NCBI RefSeq assembly: GCF_024749045.1
Contig: NZ_CP087184.1
Location: 5,332,001 to 5,396,000 of the forward strand
Direction: 5' to 3'
DNA from: Pseudomonas sp. B21-028
GTDB taxonomy: Bacteria; Pseudomonadota; Gammaproteobacteria; Pseudomonadales; Pseudomonadaceae
Length of the DNA: 64,000 nt
This document shows, piece after piece, positions 8,791 to 21,643 of the stretch (its first letter is position 1; the number at the start of each line of letters is the position of its first letter). The position numbers and the translations under genes are program-made. The notes below the pieces were generated by a model that saw only the letters and a list, made by a program, of their open reading frames with translations, searched no databases and was not told the origin of the DNA.

Positions 8791-10284
8791 ATGAGCCCCA
8801 GCAGTGCGACATCCGGCAGCACCCCGCTATCGATACGTTCGGAGCGGATACTCGTACTGGCCAGCTCACTGGTTGTCATCGCCATCCTGAGCATCGTCAC
8901 CTTCCTGCTGATTCGCGAACACGCCAGCGCCCGTGAAGCGGCGACCCGTGCGGCCACCAATATCGTGCAGTTGATCAATGCCGATGTGCTGCGCAACGTG
9001 GAACTCTACGACGTGTCGGTGCAAGGCCTGATAGCCGCGGCCAAGCGCGAAGACCTGAAAGACGTCTCACCGGAAATCCGCCACCTGGCCCTGTTCGACC
9101 GCGCCACCGCCGCCCCCTACAAAGGCGACATCCTGCTGCTGGACAAACAAGGCGATGTGATCGCTGACTCGACCTCGGTCGAACCACGCGTCGGTAACCA
9201 TGCTGAGCGGGAGTATTTCCAGTCCCACCTCCAGAACCCGAGTCCGGACATGATGATCAGTCGCCCCTTCCGGGCCAGGAGTGACGAGCACGACTGGCGT
9301 ATCAGTTTCAGTCGCCGGCTGAGCGACGAGCGCGGCGATTTCCTGGGCGTGGCCGAAGCAGCGATGCGCTTGAATTACTTCAGCCAGTTGTTCAAGAGCT
9401 TGAACATCGGGCATGGCGGTACGGTCAACCTGATCAGCCGCGAGGGAATCCTGCTGGCCCAGGAACCGCCCCTGGCCGAGGACATGATCGGTCGGGATTT
9501 CAGCAACCGGCCGAATTTCGTGCGCATCCTGCATGAAGGTAACGGCAGCTTCACCAGCATTTCCGGTTTTGACCAGAAACAGCGCCTCTACACTTTTTCC
9601 CAGGTCGGCAACTTGCCGTTGATCGTCGTGGTGGCGCTCTCCTCCGAGGAAGTCTTCGCTTCATGGCTACGCACGACGCTGATCGTCAGCGGCGCTACCG
9701 GTGCGCTGTGCATCGGCCTGCTCTGGCTGACCTGGCTGCTGCGCCGCGAATTGAGACGCCGCCATCGTGCTGAACGGGAGTTGGCCCAGCGGGCGGCCAC
9801 CGATCCACTGACGGGCCTGGCCAACCGCAGGGCCCTCGACGAGACGCTGCAACGGGAATGGCCACGTGCCTTGCGCTCGGGCCAGCCGCTGTCGGTGCTG
9901 ATGATCGATGCCGACCACTTCAAGGCATTCAATGATCGTCATGGCCATCAACAAGGTGACGAGGCATTGCGAGTCCTGGCACGCCTGATCGGTGAACGTG
10001 TCCGTCGTCCAGCCGACCTGGCCGCCCGCTACGGTGGCGAAGAGTTCTCGGTGGTATTGCCGGAAACCAACACTGCCGGGGCGTTTGCCATGGCCCAGAG
10101 CATTCGCGAAGCAGTGGAACAGCTGCCCGTCCGGCCGGGCGAGGCGCCCATGACCGTCAGCATCGGCATCGCCACCTGGTCCCAGGGACCGTATGGCGAC
10201 TTCGAACAGCTCCTGTTCGCCGCCGACAAGGCGCTATACCAGGCCAAGGCCAGCGGACGCAATTGCGTGGTCTGCGCGATGTAG
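8791..10284 (+). CDS. Membrane-anchored diguanylate cyclase (GGDEF)
   Basis: This enzyme makes cyclic-di-GMP from two GTP. A transmembrane helix lies near residues 16-38, followed by a periplasmic Cache-like sensor region of roughly 250 residues, a second helix near 295-318 and a GGDEF domain. The active site GGEEF is at residues 415-419 and is intact. An RxxD inhibitory site (Arg406-Asp409) sits exactly five residues before it, so product inhibition is expected. Starts: the ATG at 8791 gives 497 residues; an ATG at 8749 and a TTG at 8686 are in frame upstream, and none has a clear ribosome-binding site. The gene stands alone, 135 bp after the kinase, and converges on the lpxC region. Confidence 0.87.
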   Translation: MSPSSATSGSTPLSIRSERILVLASSLVVIAILSIVTFLLIREHASAREAATRAATNIVQLINADVLRNVELYDVSVQGLIAAAKREDLKDVSPEIRHLALFDRATAAPYKGDILLLDKQGDVIADSTSVEPRVGNHAEREYFQSHLQNPSPDMMISRPFRARSDEHDWRISFSRRLSDERGDFLGVAEAAMRLNYFSQLFKSLNIGHGGTVNLISREGILLAQEPPLAEDMIGRDFSNRPNFVRILHEGNGSFTSISGFDQKQRLYTFSQVGNLPLIVVVALSSEEVFASWLRTTLIVSGATGALCIGLLWLTWLLRRELRRRHRAERELAQRAATDPLTGLANRRALDETLQREWPRALRSGQPLSVLMIDADHFKAFNDRHGHQQGDEALRVLARLIGERVRRPADLAARYGGEEFSVVLPETNTAGAFAMAQSIREAVEQLPVRPGEAPMTVSIGIATWSQGPYGDFEQLLFAADKALYQAKASGRNCVVCAM

Positions 10285-10329
10285 GATCCCGATGCCCCTG
10301 TGGCAAAGGAGTTTTCTGGGGCAAAGAAG

Positions 10330-10473
10330 TTTATCTGTGGCGAGGGGATTTATCCCCGCTGGGCTGCGCAGCAGCCCCATCACTATGGACTCAATCCATC
10401 TGACTCACCAAGTTGCCTGGTTTTGGGGCTGCTGCGCAGCCCAGCGGGGATAAATCCCCTCGCCACAGATAAA
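10330..10473. repeat. 50-bp perfect inverted repeat downstream of lpxC (copy 1)
   Basis: The arms at 10330-10379 and 10424-10473 are exact reverse complements around a 44-nt spacer. The outer half of each arm is the GTGGCGAGGGGATTTATCCC repeat seen at 58877. The inner half is a second palindrome containing CTGCGCAGCAG. It lies between the convergent diguanylate cyclase and lpxC genes. Confidence 0.9.
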
Positions 10474-10496
10474 TCCCCCCGCCACAGACAAGCCAT

Positions 10497-10524
10497 AAAA
10501 AAAGGCCACCCGAAGGCAGCCCTT
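10497..10524 (-). terminator. Rho-independent terminator (duplicated lpxC terminator, copy 1)
   Basis: Read on the minus strand this is GGGCTGCC, a TTCG tetraloop, GGTGGCC and seven T residues. The stem includes two G-T pairs. It follows the lpxC fragment by about 23 nt and is identical to the terminator of the intact gene at 11090. Confidence 0.8.
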
Positions 10525-10547
10525 AAAAAACTAGAGAGGTTTTTTGC

Positions 10548-10913
10548 TTACACGGCCGCAACAGGACGCATGTAAGAGATCGGTGCGGTACTGGCGTCTT
10601 CGAACGTCACCACTTCCCAAGCATCTTTCTGCTCAATCAACTTGCGCAGCAGCTGGTTGTTCAGTGCGTGGCCGGACTTGAAGCCCTTGAACTCACCAAT
10701 CAGGCTATTGCCCAGCAGGTAGAGGTCGCCGATTGCATCGAGGATCTTGTGTTTGACGAATTCATCTTCATAGCGAAGACCGTCTTCGTTCAACACGCCA
10801 TCGGAATCGACCACGATCGCGTTTTCAACACTGCCGCCGAGTGCGAGGTTGTGCTTGCGCAGGTACTCGATGTCACTCATGAAACCAAAGGTACGGGCGC
10901 GGCTGACTTCTTT
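10548..10913 (-). pseudogene. lpxC: lpxC 3' fragment (duplicated, no N-terminal half)
   Basis: This fragment repeats codons 183-303 of lpxC. It keeps the codons for His237, Asp241 and His264 but lacks the N-terminal half, including Glu77 and His78, so it cannot form the Zn2+ active site. The two base differences from the intact copy are both silent third positions. An open frame can be extended upstream to 10976 through the inverted repeat, but that start is fortuitous. It would be transcribed only if the terminator at 11090 is read through. Confidence 0.9.
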
Positions 10914-10923
10914 GGCAAAGAAG

Positions 10924-11066
10924 TTATCTGTGGCGAGGGGATTTATCCCCGCTGGGCTGCGGAGCAGCCCCATCACTATGGACTCAATCCATCTGACTCA
11001 CCAAGTTGCCTGGTTTTGGGGCTGCTGCGCAGCCCAGCGGGGATAAATCCCCTCGCCACAGATAAA
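10924..11066. repeat. Large inverted repeat downstream of lpxC (copy 2)
   Basis: Second copy of the inverted repeat at 10330. It has one mismatch (CTGCGGAGCAG in the left arm) and lacks one T at the left edge. It separates the truncated lpxC copy from the terminator of the intact gene. Confidence 0.9.
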
Positions 11067-11089
11067 TCCCCTCGCCACAGACAAGCCAT

Positions 11090-11117
11090 AAAAAAAGGCC
11101 ACCCGAAGGCAGCCCTT
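11090..11117 (-). terminator. Rho-independent terminator of lpxC
   Basis: GC-rich stem with a TTCG tetraloop and a run of seven T residues on the minus strand, about 23 nt after the lpxC stop at 11141. It marks the end of the cell-division and wall cluster. Confidence 0.85.
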
Positions 11118-11140
11118 AAAAAACTAGAGAGGTTTTTTGC

Positions 11141-12088
<948 letters not shown>

Positions 12089-12164
12089 TCAACAAAGGCT
12101 GGCGATGATAGCAGACCAGACCTTTGCTGAACACCAATCACCCGAATACCCCTGATACATTTCA

Positions 12165-13358
12165 TCAATCGGCCTGACGACGCAGGAAGGCCGGGATGTC
12201 CAGGTAGTCCAGATCGTCTTGTGGATTCATCTTCGCGGCAGTCGCAGCACCGGCCTGGGCCTGGTTGCGCATGACAGTCGGACGGTCCAGGTCGCGGTAG
12301 TTCACCGCAGGCTGTTCCTGACGAACGGAGGCTTGCTGCTGAGGCTGCGAGGCCATTGTGGTCTGGACAGTGTTGTCGATCACCTTCATCGGCTTCTCGA
12401 TTTTCGCGCCCAGGCCGGTGGCAACCACGGTTACGTGCAGCTCGTCACGCATGTCCGGATCGATCACGGTGCCGACCTTGACCATGGCGTGGTCGGAAGC
12501 GAACGCTTCGATGATGCTGCCCACGTCGGAGTACTCGCCCAGGGACAGGTCGGGACCCGCGGTGATGTTCACCAGGATGCCGCGGGCGCCCTGCAGGTTC
12601 ACATCTTCGAGCAACGGGTTGCGGATGGCCGCTTCGGTGGCTTCGCGAGCACGGTTCGGACCGCTGGCGCAGCCAGTGCCCATCATCGCCATGCCCATTT
12701 CGGACATCACGGTGCGTACGTCGGCGAAGTCGACGTTGATCATCCCAGGACGCTTGATGATGTCGGAGATACCGCGAACGGCACCGGCCAGTACGTCATC
12801 GGCCTTGGCGAACGCCGACAGCAGGCTGGCGTCTTTACCGAGGATGGTCAGCAGCTTCTCGTTGGGGATGGTGATCAACGAGTCGACGCTTTCGCTCAGC
12901 GCGCGGATGCCTTCATCGGCAATCTGCATGCGCTTGCGGCCTTCGAACGGGAACGGACGGGTCACCACCGCAACGGTGAGGATGCCCATTTCCTTGGCCA
13001 CTTCGGCAATGATCGGCGCCGCACCGGTACCGGTACCGCCGCCCATGCCCGTGGTGATGAACACCATGTTGGTGCCGGCCAGGACTTCAGCGATGCGCTC
13101 GCGGTCTTCCAGGGCAGCCTGACGGCCAACCTCGGGATTCGCGCCGGCACCCAGGCCCTTGGTCACGCCGGTACCCAGTTGCAGGATGGTCCGCGCGCCA
13201 ATGTTCTTCAGCGCTTGAGCATCGGTGTTGGCGCAGATGAACTCGACGCCTTCGATGTTGCTCTTGACCATGTGGTTGACAGCGTTGCCGCCGCCACCGC
13301 CGACACCGATTACTTTGATAACCGGGCTAGCGGGGATGTTGTCTACGAGTTCGAACAT
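12165..13358 (-). CDS. ftsZ: Cell division GTPase FtsZ
   Basis: FtsZ is the tubulin homologue that polymerises into the Z-ring at midcell and recruits the divisome. The 397-residue protein has the nucleotide-binding start IKVIGVGGGGGNAVNHM, the tubulin signature GGGTGTG at residues 106-112 and a T7 loop region. A Gln-rich linker (about 318-365) is followed by the conserved C-terminal peptide DDLDYLDIPAFLRRQ that binds FtsA and ZipA. The start is an ATG at 13358 with a GGAGAGGG-type ribosome-binding site. It lies 99 bp after ftsA, which leaves room for an internal promoter, as is known upstream of ftsZ in other bacteria. Confidence 0.98.
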   Translation of the reverse strand: MFELVDNIPASPVIKVIGVGGGGGNAVNHMVKSNIEGVEFICANTDAQALKNIGARTILQLGTGVTKGLGAGANPEVGRQAALEDRERIAEVLAGTNMVFITTGMGGGTGTGAAPIIAEVAKEMGILTVAVVTRPFPFEGRKRMQIADEGIRALSESVDSLITIPNEKLLTILGKDASLLSAFAKADDVLAGAVRGISDIIKRPGMINVDFADVRTVMSEMGMAMMGTGCASGPNRAREATEAAIRNPLLEDVNLQGARGILVNITAGPDLSLGEYSDVGSIIEAFASDHAMVKVGTVIDPDMRDELHVTVVATGLGAKIEKPMKVIDNTVQTTMASQPQQQASVRQEQPAVNYRDLDRPTVMRNQAQAGAATAAKMNPQDDLDYLDIPAFLRRQAD

Positions 13359-13457
13359 TTTCCCTCTCCTTACATTCTCTAGTTTTTTTCGCCTACTGCG
13401 TTTGCTGCCCTTCCGGCACCAGGCCTGAAACCTGCCACCCGAAGCTTGAAACCTGTA

Positions 13458-14717
13458 TCAGAAATTTCCTTTGACCCACGCCTGGAGCCGCTCGAACAGC
13501 GGTGCCTTCGGCTCGTCGCTGCTGTAGCTGTCGCGACTGCCGATGCCCGAGAACGAGATCCCGTCGGACTGTTTCTGCAGGCCGTACATCAACAGGCCCA
13601 CGCCGGTGGAATAGATCGGGTTGCGCACCACGTCATCCAGGCCCTTGACGCCATGGGGCACGCCCAGGCGCACCGGCATGTGGAAGATCTCCTCGGCCAG
13701 CTCGACCGCGCCTTCCATCTTCGACGTACCGCCGGTCAACACGATGCCGGCCGGAATCAGGTCTTCGTAGCCGCTGCGGCGCAGTTCGGCCTGGATCAGC
13801 GTGAACAGTTCGTCGTAGCGCGGCTCGACCACTTCGGCCAGGGCCTGACGGGACAGCTCGCGCGGAGGACGGTCGCCGACGCTCGGGACCTTGATGGTTT
13901 CACCGGCACCGGCCAGTTTCGCCAGGGCACAGGCGTAGCGGATCTTGATTTCCTCGGCGTACTGGGTCGGGGTGCGCAACGCCATGGCGATGTCGTTGGT
14001 CACCTGGTCACCGGCAATCGGGATCACCGCGGTGTGGCGAATGGCGCCTTCGGTGAAGATCGCGATGTCGGTGGTGCCGCCGCCGATGTCCACCAGGCAC
14101 ACGCCCAGTTCTTTCTCGTCGTCGGTCAGCACCGAGTAGGCCGAAGCCAGTTGCTCGAGGATGATGTCGTCGATTTCCAGGCCGCAACGGCGTACGCATT
14201 TCTCGATGTTCTGCGCGGCGTTCACGGCGCAAGTGACCACGTGGACCTTGGCTTCCAGACGCACGCCGGACATGCCCAGGGGCTCGCGCACGCCTTCCTG
14301 GTTGTCGATCACGTAATCCTGCGGCAGGGTGTGCAGCACCCGCTGGTCGGCCGGAATCGCCACGGCCTGGGCCGCGTCGAGCACGCGTTCGAGGTCGGCG
14401 GAGCTGACTTCGCGATCACGGATCGCGACGATACCGTGGGAGTTCAGGCTGCGAATGTGATTGCCCGCCACGCCGACGAACGCCGAGTGGATCCGGCAAC
14501 CGGCCATCAGCTGCGCTTCTTCGATGGCGCGCTGGATCGATTGCACGGTGGACTCGATATTCACCACCACACCTTTCTTCAGGCCACGGGACGGATGGGT
14601 GCCGATCCCGACGATGACCAGCGTGCCGTCGTCCGCGACCTCGCCTACCAGCGCAACCACCTTGGAAGTGCCGATATCCAGCCCGACGATCATTTTTCCG
14701 CTTTGCACGTTTGCCAT
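13458..14717 (-). CDS. ftsA: Cell division protein FtsA
   Basis: FtsA is the actin-like ATPase that anchors FtsZ filaments to the inner membrane and links them to later divisome proteins. The 419 residues show the actin-family phosphate-1 motif GLDIGTSKVVALVGEV near residues 13-28, the phosphate-2 motif LVDIGGGTTDIAIF near 205 and the adenosine motif IVLTGGTSKMEG near 330. The C-terminus (LFERLQAWVKGNF) is the amphipathic membrane-targeting helix expected for FtsA. It follows ftsQ by 15 bp and precedes ftsZ, the standard ftsQAZ order. Confidence 0.97.
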   Translation of the reverse strand: MANVQSGKMIVGLDIGTSKVVALVGEVADDGTLVIVGIGTHPSRGLKKGVVVNIESTVQSIQRAIEEAQLMAGCRIHSAFVGVAGNHIRSLNSHGIVAIRDREVSSADLERVLDAAQAVAIPADQRVLHTLPQDYVIDNQEGVREPLGMSGVRLEAKVHVVTCAVNAAQNIEKCVRRCGLEIDDIILEQLASAYSVLTDDEKELGVCLVDIGGGTTDIAIFTEGAIRHTAVIPIAGDQVTNDIAMALRTPTQYAEEIKIRYACALAKLAGAGETIKVPSVGDRPPRELSRQALAEVVEPRYDELFTLIQAELRRSGYEDLIPAGIVLTGGTSKMEGAVELAEEIFHMPVRLGVPHGVKGLDDVVRNPIYSTGVGLLMYGLQKQSDGISFSGIGSRDSYSSDEPKAPLFERLQAWVKGNF

Positions 14718-14732
14718 GGGTCCTGCCTCTTC

Positions 14733-15599
14733 TTAATTCTTCGCGACGGCGGGTTGGGCCGTCGTGGGCGCTACCGGTTCCCGCCAGCCAACAGCCAGGC
14801 CATTGGCGTAGCGCAGATCGATGCGCGCGATGTTCGTAATCTGTTCTTTGAGCGTCTTGTCATAGATGGCGATGAAACGGCGCATCTTTTCCACCAGGTT
14901 GCCGCGACCGAGCAGCAGCTCGATGCCCGGCCCAGAGCTGCCCGCGCCAGTGGTCAGGAACCAGCTGCCGCGTTCGCGCAATTCCAGGCGCGCGATGGAG
15001 AAACCCAACGGCCGCAACATCTGGCTCAACACCTGGTATTGCTGCATCACCTGTTGTTGAGCCCGCACGGGGCCGAACAACTGTGGCAAATGTTCGTAGT
15101 TGGCCAGTTCCCGCGGCGTGAACGCCTGGCCCTGGTTGTTCAACAGCGACTCGTCGCCCCAGCGGGCCACCGGCAGTTGTTCTTCCAGGCGGATCGAGAC
15201 CTGGTCGGGCCACACGCGCCGGACTTCGGCATGGGCGATCCAGGGCATCTGCTCCAGCTCCGTGCGCATGCCCGCCAGGTCGATGGTGAAGAAGCTCGAC
15301 GCCACGAACGGGGCGATCCGCTGCTGCACCGCTTGCTGGCTGATGTAGCTGAGGTCGCCCTGGACGTTGATCCGGGCGATCGGCCGGTCGGCGTAAGGCA
15401 GCAACCGCTGGGCGCCTTCATAGGTACCGAACCCCAACGCCACCAGCAGCACCGGCCAGAACAGGCTCTTGAGAAAACCAAAGTTGGCTTTCGGCAAGCG
15501 CGCCGACATCGGCTCTTTGGCCACCATTCGGCTGGCACCCCGCGGCACCGGCTTGCGACCGGGTGCGGATGGCTGATGACGAAGCGATGCGCCTTGCAT
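14733..15599 (-). CDS. ftsQ: Cell division protein FtsQ
   Basis: FtsQ is the bitopic inner-membrane protein that, with FtsL and FtsB, connects the cytoplasmic ring to septal wall synthesis. The 288-residue protein has a basic cytoplasmic tail, one transmembrane helix (about residues 45-62, [18 protein letters not shown]) and a periplasmic POTRA domain starting near [13 protein letters not shown]. The beta domain follows, with [20 protein letters not shown]. The start at 15599 lies three bases after the ddlB stop. Met residues at about 25 and 31 are less likely starts because they would trim the basic tail. Confidence 0.95.
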   Translation of the reverse strand: MQGASLRHQPSAPGRKPVPRGASRMVAKEPMSARLPKANFGFLKSLFWPVLLVALGFGTYEGAQRLLPYADRPIARINVQGDLSYISQQAVQQRIAPFVASSFFTIDLAGMRTELEQMPWIAHAEVRRVWPDQVSIRLEEQLPVARWGDESLLNNQGQAFTPRELANYEHLPQLFGPVRAQQQVMQQYQVLSQMLRPLGFSIARLELRERGSWFLTTGAGSSGPGIELLLGRGNLVEKMRRFIAIYDKTLKEQITNIARIDLRYANGLAVGWREPVAPTTAQPAVAKN

Positions 15600-15602
15600 G
15601 GC

Positions 15603-18017
<2,415 letters not shown>

Positions 18018-18025
<8 letters not shown>

Positions 18026-19088
18026 GGGCCACCTCCAGGCAGGTATCGACCACTTGGGCCGTTGCATCGGGTTTGGCCAGGCGGCGCGCGGCGCGGGCCA
18101 TGTCTTCAAGTCGTTGCGGTTGCATCAAGACCTCTGTCAGGCGGGCGGCAAGATCCGCGGCGCCGGTCGTTCTTTGCGGCAGCAGGAAGGCAGCGCCTTC
18201 ACGGGCCAAATAATCGGCGTTGCGGGTCTGGTGATCGTCGATGGCGTGGGGCAAGGGCACCAGCATCGAGGGCAGACCGGCGGCAGCCAGTTCACTGATG
18301 GTCAACGCGCCTGCGCGACAGATCACCAGGTCGGCCCAGCCATAGGCTTGGGCCATGTCTTTGATGAACGGCTGCACTTGCGCCTCGACGCCTGCGGCGC
18401 GATAGCGCTCGGCGGTCACTTCATCGTGGTGCTTGCCGGCCTGGTGAAAGACTTCCGGCCGCAGTTCGGTGGCAACCTGCGACAAGGCTTCGGGCAGCAA
18501 TTTGTTCAACGGCTCTGCCCCCAGGCTTCCACCCAGGACCAGCAAGCGCGCCTTGCGTCCGGCCAGGGCCGGGCGCGGGGTATCGAGAAACAGCTCGGTA
18601 CGCACCGGATTGCCGGTGGTGCGGCGGCTGCCCGACAGGGTAAAGGTGTCGGGAAAGGCTTCACAGACCCGGGCGGCCAACGGCACCAGTAACCGATTGG
18701 CGGTACCGGCGACGGCGTTCTGCTCGTGAACGATTACCGGTACGCCGGCCAGTTTCGCCGCTACACCGCCAGGGCCGGTCACATAACCACCGAACCCGAC
18801 CACACAGACCGGCCGCAGGCGACGAATGATCGCCCGCGCCTGCCAGACCGACTTGAGCAGCATCAGTGGCGCCTTGAGCAAGGACAGCTTGCCTTTGCCC
18901 CGCAGGCCGCTGGCATTGATCCGGTGCAACTCCAGACCCGCACCGGGAACCAATTCGTTCTCGATCCCCCGTGGGGTGCCCAGCCAGTGCACGGTGTAGC
19001 CGCGCGCCTGGAACTCCCGGGCACAGGCCAGCGCCGGGAACACGTGCCCGCCGGTGCCGCCCGCCATGATCAGCACGTTAGCGCCCAT
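18018..19088 (-). CDS. murG: Undecaprenyl-PP-MurNAc-pentapeptide GlcNAc transferase
   Basis: MurG transfers GlcNAc from UDP-GlcNAc to lipid I on the inner face of the cytoplasmic membrane, giving lipid II. The 356-residue GT-B protein begins [20 protein letters not shown], with the first glycine-rich loop, and has the second loop [11 protein letters not shown] and [13 protein letters not shown]. The C-terminal donor site contains the HEQN and D-H-Q-T residues expected in the family. The ATG at 19088 overlaps ftsW by 11 bp; a longer reading to 19193 lies within ftsW. Coupling to ftsW places lipid II synthesis next to the septal glycosyltransferase. Confidence 0.97.
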
Positions 19089-20295
19089 GAGTCGGCTCCT
19101 CGGCGAAGTCGCTCTCCTGGAATTCCATCTCTTCGCTGCCCAGGTGGGTCCGACTCTCCCATTCGATGCGCAGCAAGAGGCCGAGACAGGCACAGCAGAT
19201 CACCAGAGAGCTACCGCCATAGCTGAGGAACGGCAGCGTCAGGCCCTTGGTCGGCAGCAGGCCGACGTTCACACCGATGTTGATCAGGAACTGACCAATC
19301 CACAGGAATGACAGACCATAGGCCACATAAGCGGCGAAGAACTGCTTGGCCCTCTCGGCCCACAAGCCGATGTACATTCCACGCACGCAGACGAACACGA
19401 ACAGGGCCAGGGTGCACAGCGACCCCACCACGCCGAGCTCTTCGGCCAGCACCGAGAACACGAAGTCGGTGTGGGCTTCCGGCAGGTAGAACTGTTTCTG
19501 CACGCTGTTGCCCAGGCCCACGCCCAGCCATTCGCCGCGCCCGAAGGCGATCAGTGCCTGGGTCAATTGATAACCAGAACCGAACTGGTCGGCCCACGGG
19601 TCGGTAAAGGTGATCAGGCGCGCCATCCGATAGGGTTGCGCTTGCACCAGCACCGTCACGGCAGCCACCGCCAGCGCCACCATCAGGATGAAGCGGAACA
19701 GCCCGACCCCGCCCAGGAACAGCATCGCCGCCGCCGCGCCCATCATCACCACCGTGGCGCCGAAGTCGGGCTCCATCAGCAACAGGCCCGACATGGGCAG
19801 CAACACGATGAAGGGCTTGAAGAAGCCCATCCAGCTTTCGCGCACTTCTTTCTGGCGACGCACCAGGTAACCGGCGAGGAAAAGCACCACGAAGACCTTG
19901 GCGATTTCCGAAGGCTGTACGTTGAAGAAGCCGAAACCGATCCAGCGCATCGAGCCGTTGACCTCGCGGCCAATACCCGGCACCAGCACCATCACCAGCA
20001 GGCCAAAGGCGCCGAGCAGCATCATCCAGCCCAGGCGCTGCCAGGTGGCGATCGGCACCATCATGGTGACGACGCAGACACCCAGGCCAATCACCAGGTA
20101 AATCAGGTGGCGGATCATGTGGTACAGGGGATTGCCGGACTGCACGGCCGCCACTTCCGACGACGCGGAGGTGATCATCACCAAGCCCAGGCCGAGCAAC
20201 GCCAGGCAACCGGCGAGCATCGGGAAATCGAGGTCGATGCCACGCCCGGTGATCAGCGGCGACGGATACGGCTTGATGACACTTCTCAGGCTCAT
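19078..20295 (-). CDS. ftsW: Septal peptidoglycan glycosyltransferase FtsW
   Basis: FtsW is a SEDS-family polytopic membrane enzyme that polymerises lipid II at the division site together with FtsI. The 405 residues have a cytoplasmic N-terminus and about ten hydrophobic helices. The SEDS motifs include GREVNGSMRWIGFGFFNVQPSE, split across the TM4/5 region, and GLTLPFLSYGGSS near the end. The start is the ATG at 20295, which overlaps murD by 4 bp; a longer reading to 20418 runs into murD. The C-terminal tail overlaps the murG start by 11 bp. Confidence 0.96.
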   Translation of the reverse strand: MSLRSVIKPYPSPLITGRGIDLDFPMLAGCLALLGLGLVMITSASSEVAAVQSGNPLYHMIRHLIYLVIGLGVCVVTMMVPIATWQRLGWMMLLGAFGLLVMVLVPGIGREVNGSMRWIGFGFFNVQPSEIAKVFVVLFLAGYLVRRQKEVRESWMGFFKPFIVLLPMSGLLLMEPDFGATVVMMGAAAAMLFLGGVGLFRFILMVALAVAAVTVLVQAQPYRMARLITFTDPWADQFGSGYQLTQALIAFGRGEWLGVGLGNSVQKQFYLPEAHTDFVFSVLAEELGVVGSLCTLALFVFVCVRGMYIGLWAERAKQFFAAYVAYGLSFLWIGQFLINIGVNVGLLPTKGLTLPFLSYGGSSLVICCACLGLLLRIEWESRTHLGSEEMEFQESDFAEEPTHGR

Positions 20296-21638
20296 GCCAA
20301 GTCCTCCGCAGCCCGAGCGAACAACTGCCCGCGCTCTTCGTAGTTCTTGAACATGTCGAAACTGGCACAGGCCGGCGACAGCAGGACGGCATCGCCCGGG
20401 TGAGCGAGGGCACGGCATTGCTGCACGGCCTCGTCCAGCGAACCGACGCGAACCAGCGGTACGTCGTCGCCGATGGCCTCGGCGATCAACTCGCGGTCAC
20501 GCCCCATCAGCACCACGGCGCGGCAGTTGGCCGCGACCGGATCGCGCAGGTCCTTGAAGTCGGCACCCTTGCCGTCGCCACCGGCGATCAGCACGAGTTT
20601 GCCTTCGATGTCTGCGCCCAGACCTTCGATGGCGGCCAGCGCGGCCCCCACATTGGTGGCCTTGGAATCGTTGTACCAGGCCACGCCATCCAGGTCGCGA
20701 ACCCACTGGCAGCGATGTTCGAGACCGGCGAAGGTACGCAGCGCCGACAGCATGGCGTCGAACGGCAGGCCGACCGCATGGCCGAGGGCCAGGGCCGCCA
20801 ACGCATTGGCCTGGTTGTGGGCACCACGGATCTTCAGTTCGCGCACCGGCATCAGGTTCTGGAATTCGAAGGCCAGGTATTTCTCGCCGTTCTCTTCACG
20901 CAACCCGAAACCCTTGAAGTCCGGTACGCCCAGGCCGAAGGACCAGCACGGCATGCCCTCGCCCAGCAGCGGACGGGTCAGGGCGTCCTGGCGGTTGAAT
21001 ACCACTTGCCGGGCACCCCGGAAAATCCGGTGCTTGGCCAGGTGATAAGCCGGCAGGCCGCTATAGCGGTCCATGTGGTCTTCGCTGATGTTGAGCACGG
21101 TCGCCACTTCGGCGCCGAGATCATCGGTGGTCTCGAGCTGGAAGCTCGACAGTTCCATCACATACAGCTCGACATCATCGCTGAGCAGGTCCAGCGCCGG
21201 GGTCCCGAGGTTGCCGCCCACGGCGACCCGCTTGCCGGCCGCCGCGGCCATTTCGCCCACCAGGGTGGTGACGGTGCTTTTCGCATTGGAGCCGCTGATG
21301 GCGATGATCGGCGCCTTGGCATTACGCGCGAACAGCTCGATATCACCGGACAATTTCACGCCACGGGCAGCAGCAGCCTGCAGGGCCGGCGTCGCCAGGG
21401 CCAGGCCGGGGCTCACGTAGAGCTCGTCGGCGCGGCACAGGAACTCGACGTCCAGCTCGCCACAACGCACGTCCACCTGCGGATAGTCACGCCGCAGCGT
21501 GGCCAGCTCAGGCGGATTCTCCCGCGTATCGGCCACAGCAAACGACACGCCCCGGCTCGCCAGGAAGCGAACCAGGGACATGCCGCTCTTGCCGAGGCCG
21601 ACAACGATGCGGAAGTGGTCAGAAGCGATCAGGGACAC
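20292..21638 (-). CDS. murD: UDP-N-acetylmuramoylalanine--D-glutamate ligase
   Basis: MurD adds D-Glu to UDP-MurNAc-L-Ala in the cytoplasm. The 448 residues have the N-terminal IVVGLGKSGMSLVRFL motif, an ATP loop of the form GSNAKSTVTTLV, and YNDSKATNVGAALAAIEG in the C-terminal domain with the carbamylated-Lys region before it. The stop overlaps ftsW by 4 bp and the start lies five bases after mraY, so it is translationally tied to both. The Ala in GSNAKST replaces the more usual Gly; I recall this variant from other gammaproteobacterial MurD proteins and do not consider it inactivating. Confidence 0.96.
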   Translation of the reverse strand: MSLIASDHFRIVVGLGKSGMSLVRFLASRGVSFAVADTRENPPELATLRRDYPQVDVRCGELDVEFLCRADELYVSPGLALATPALQAAAARGVKLSGDIELFARNAKAPIIAISGSNAKSTVTTLVGEMAAAAGKRVAVGGNLGTPALDLLSDDVELYVMELSSFQLETTDDLGAEVATVLNISEDHMDRYSGLPAYHLAKHRIFRGARQVVFNRQDALTRPLLGEGMPCWSFGLGVPDFKGFGLREENGEKYLAFEFQNLMPVRELKIRGAHNQANALAALALGHAVGLPFDAMLSALRTFAGLEHRCQWVRDLDGVAWYNDSKATNVGAALAAIEGLGADIEGKLVLIAGGDGKGADFKDLRDPVAANCRAVVLMGRDRELIAEAIGDDVPLVRVGSLDEAVQQCRALAHPGDAVLLSPACASFDMFKNYEERGQLFARAAEDLA

Positions 21639-21643
21639 TCGTT

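Noticed and set aside
10548..10976. A second functional lpxC
   Set aside because: It lacks residues 1-182, including Glu77 and His78; the start falls inside the inverted repeat.
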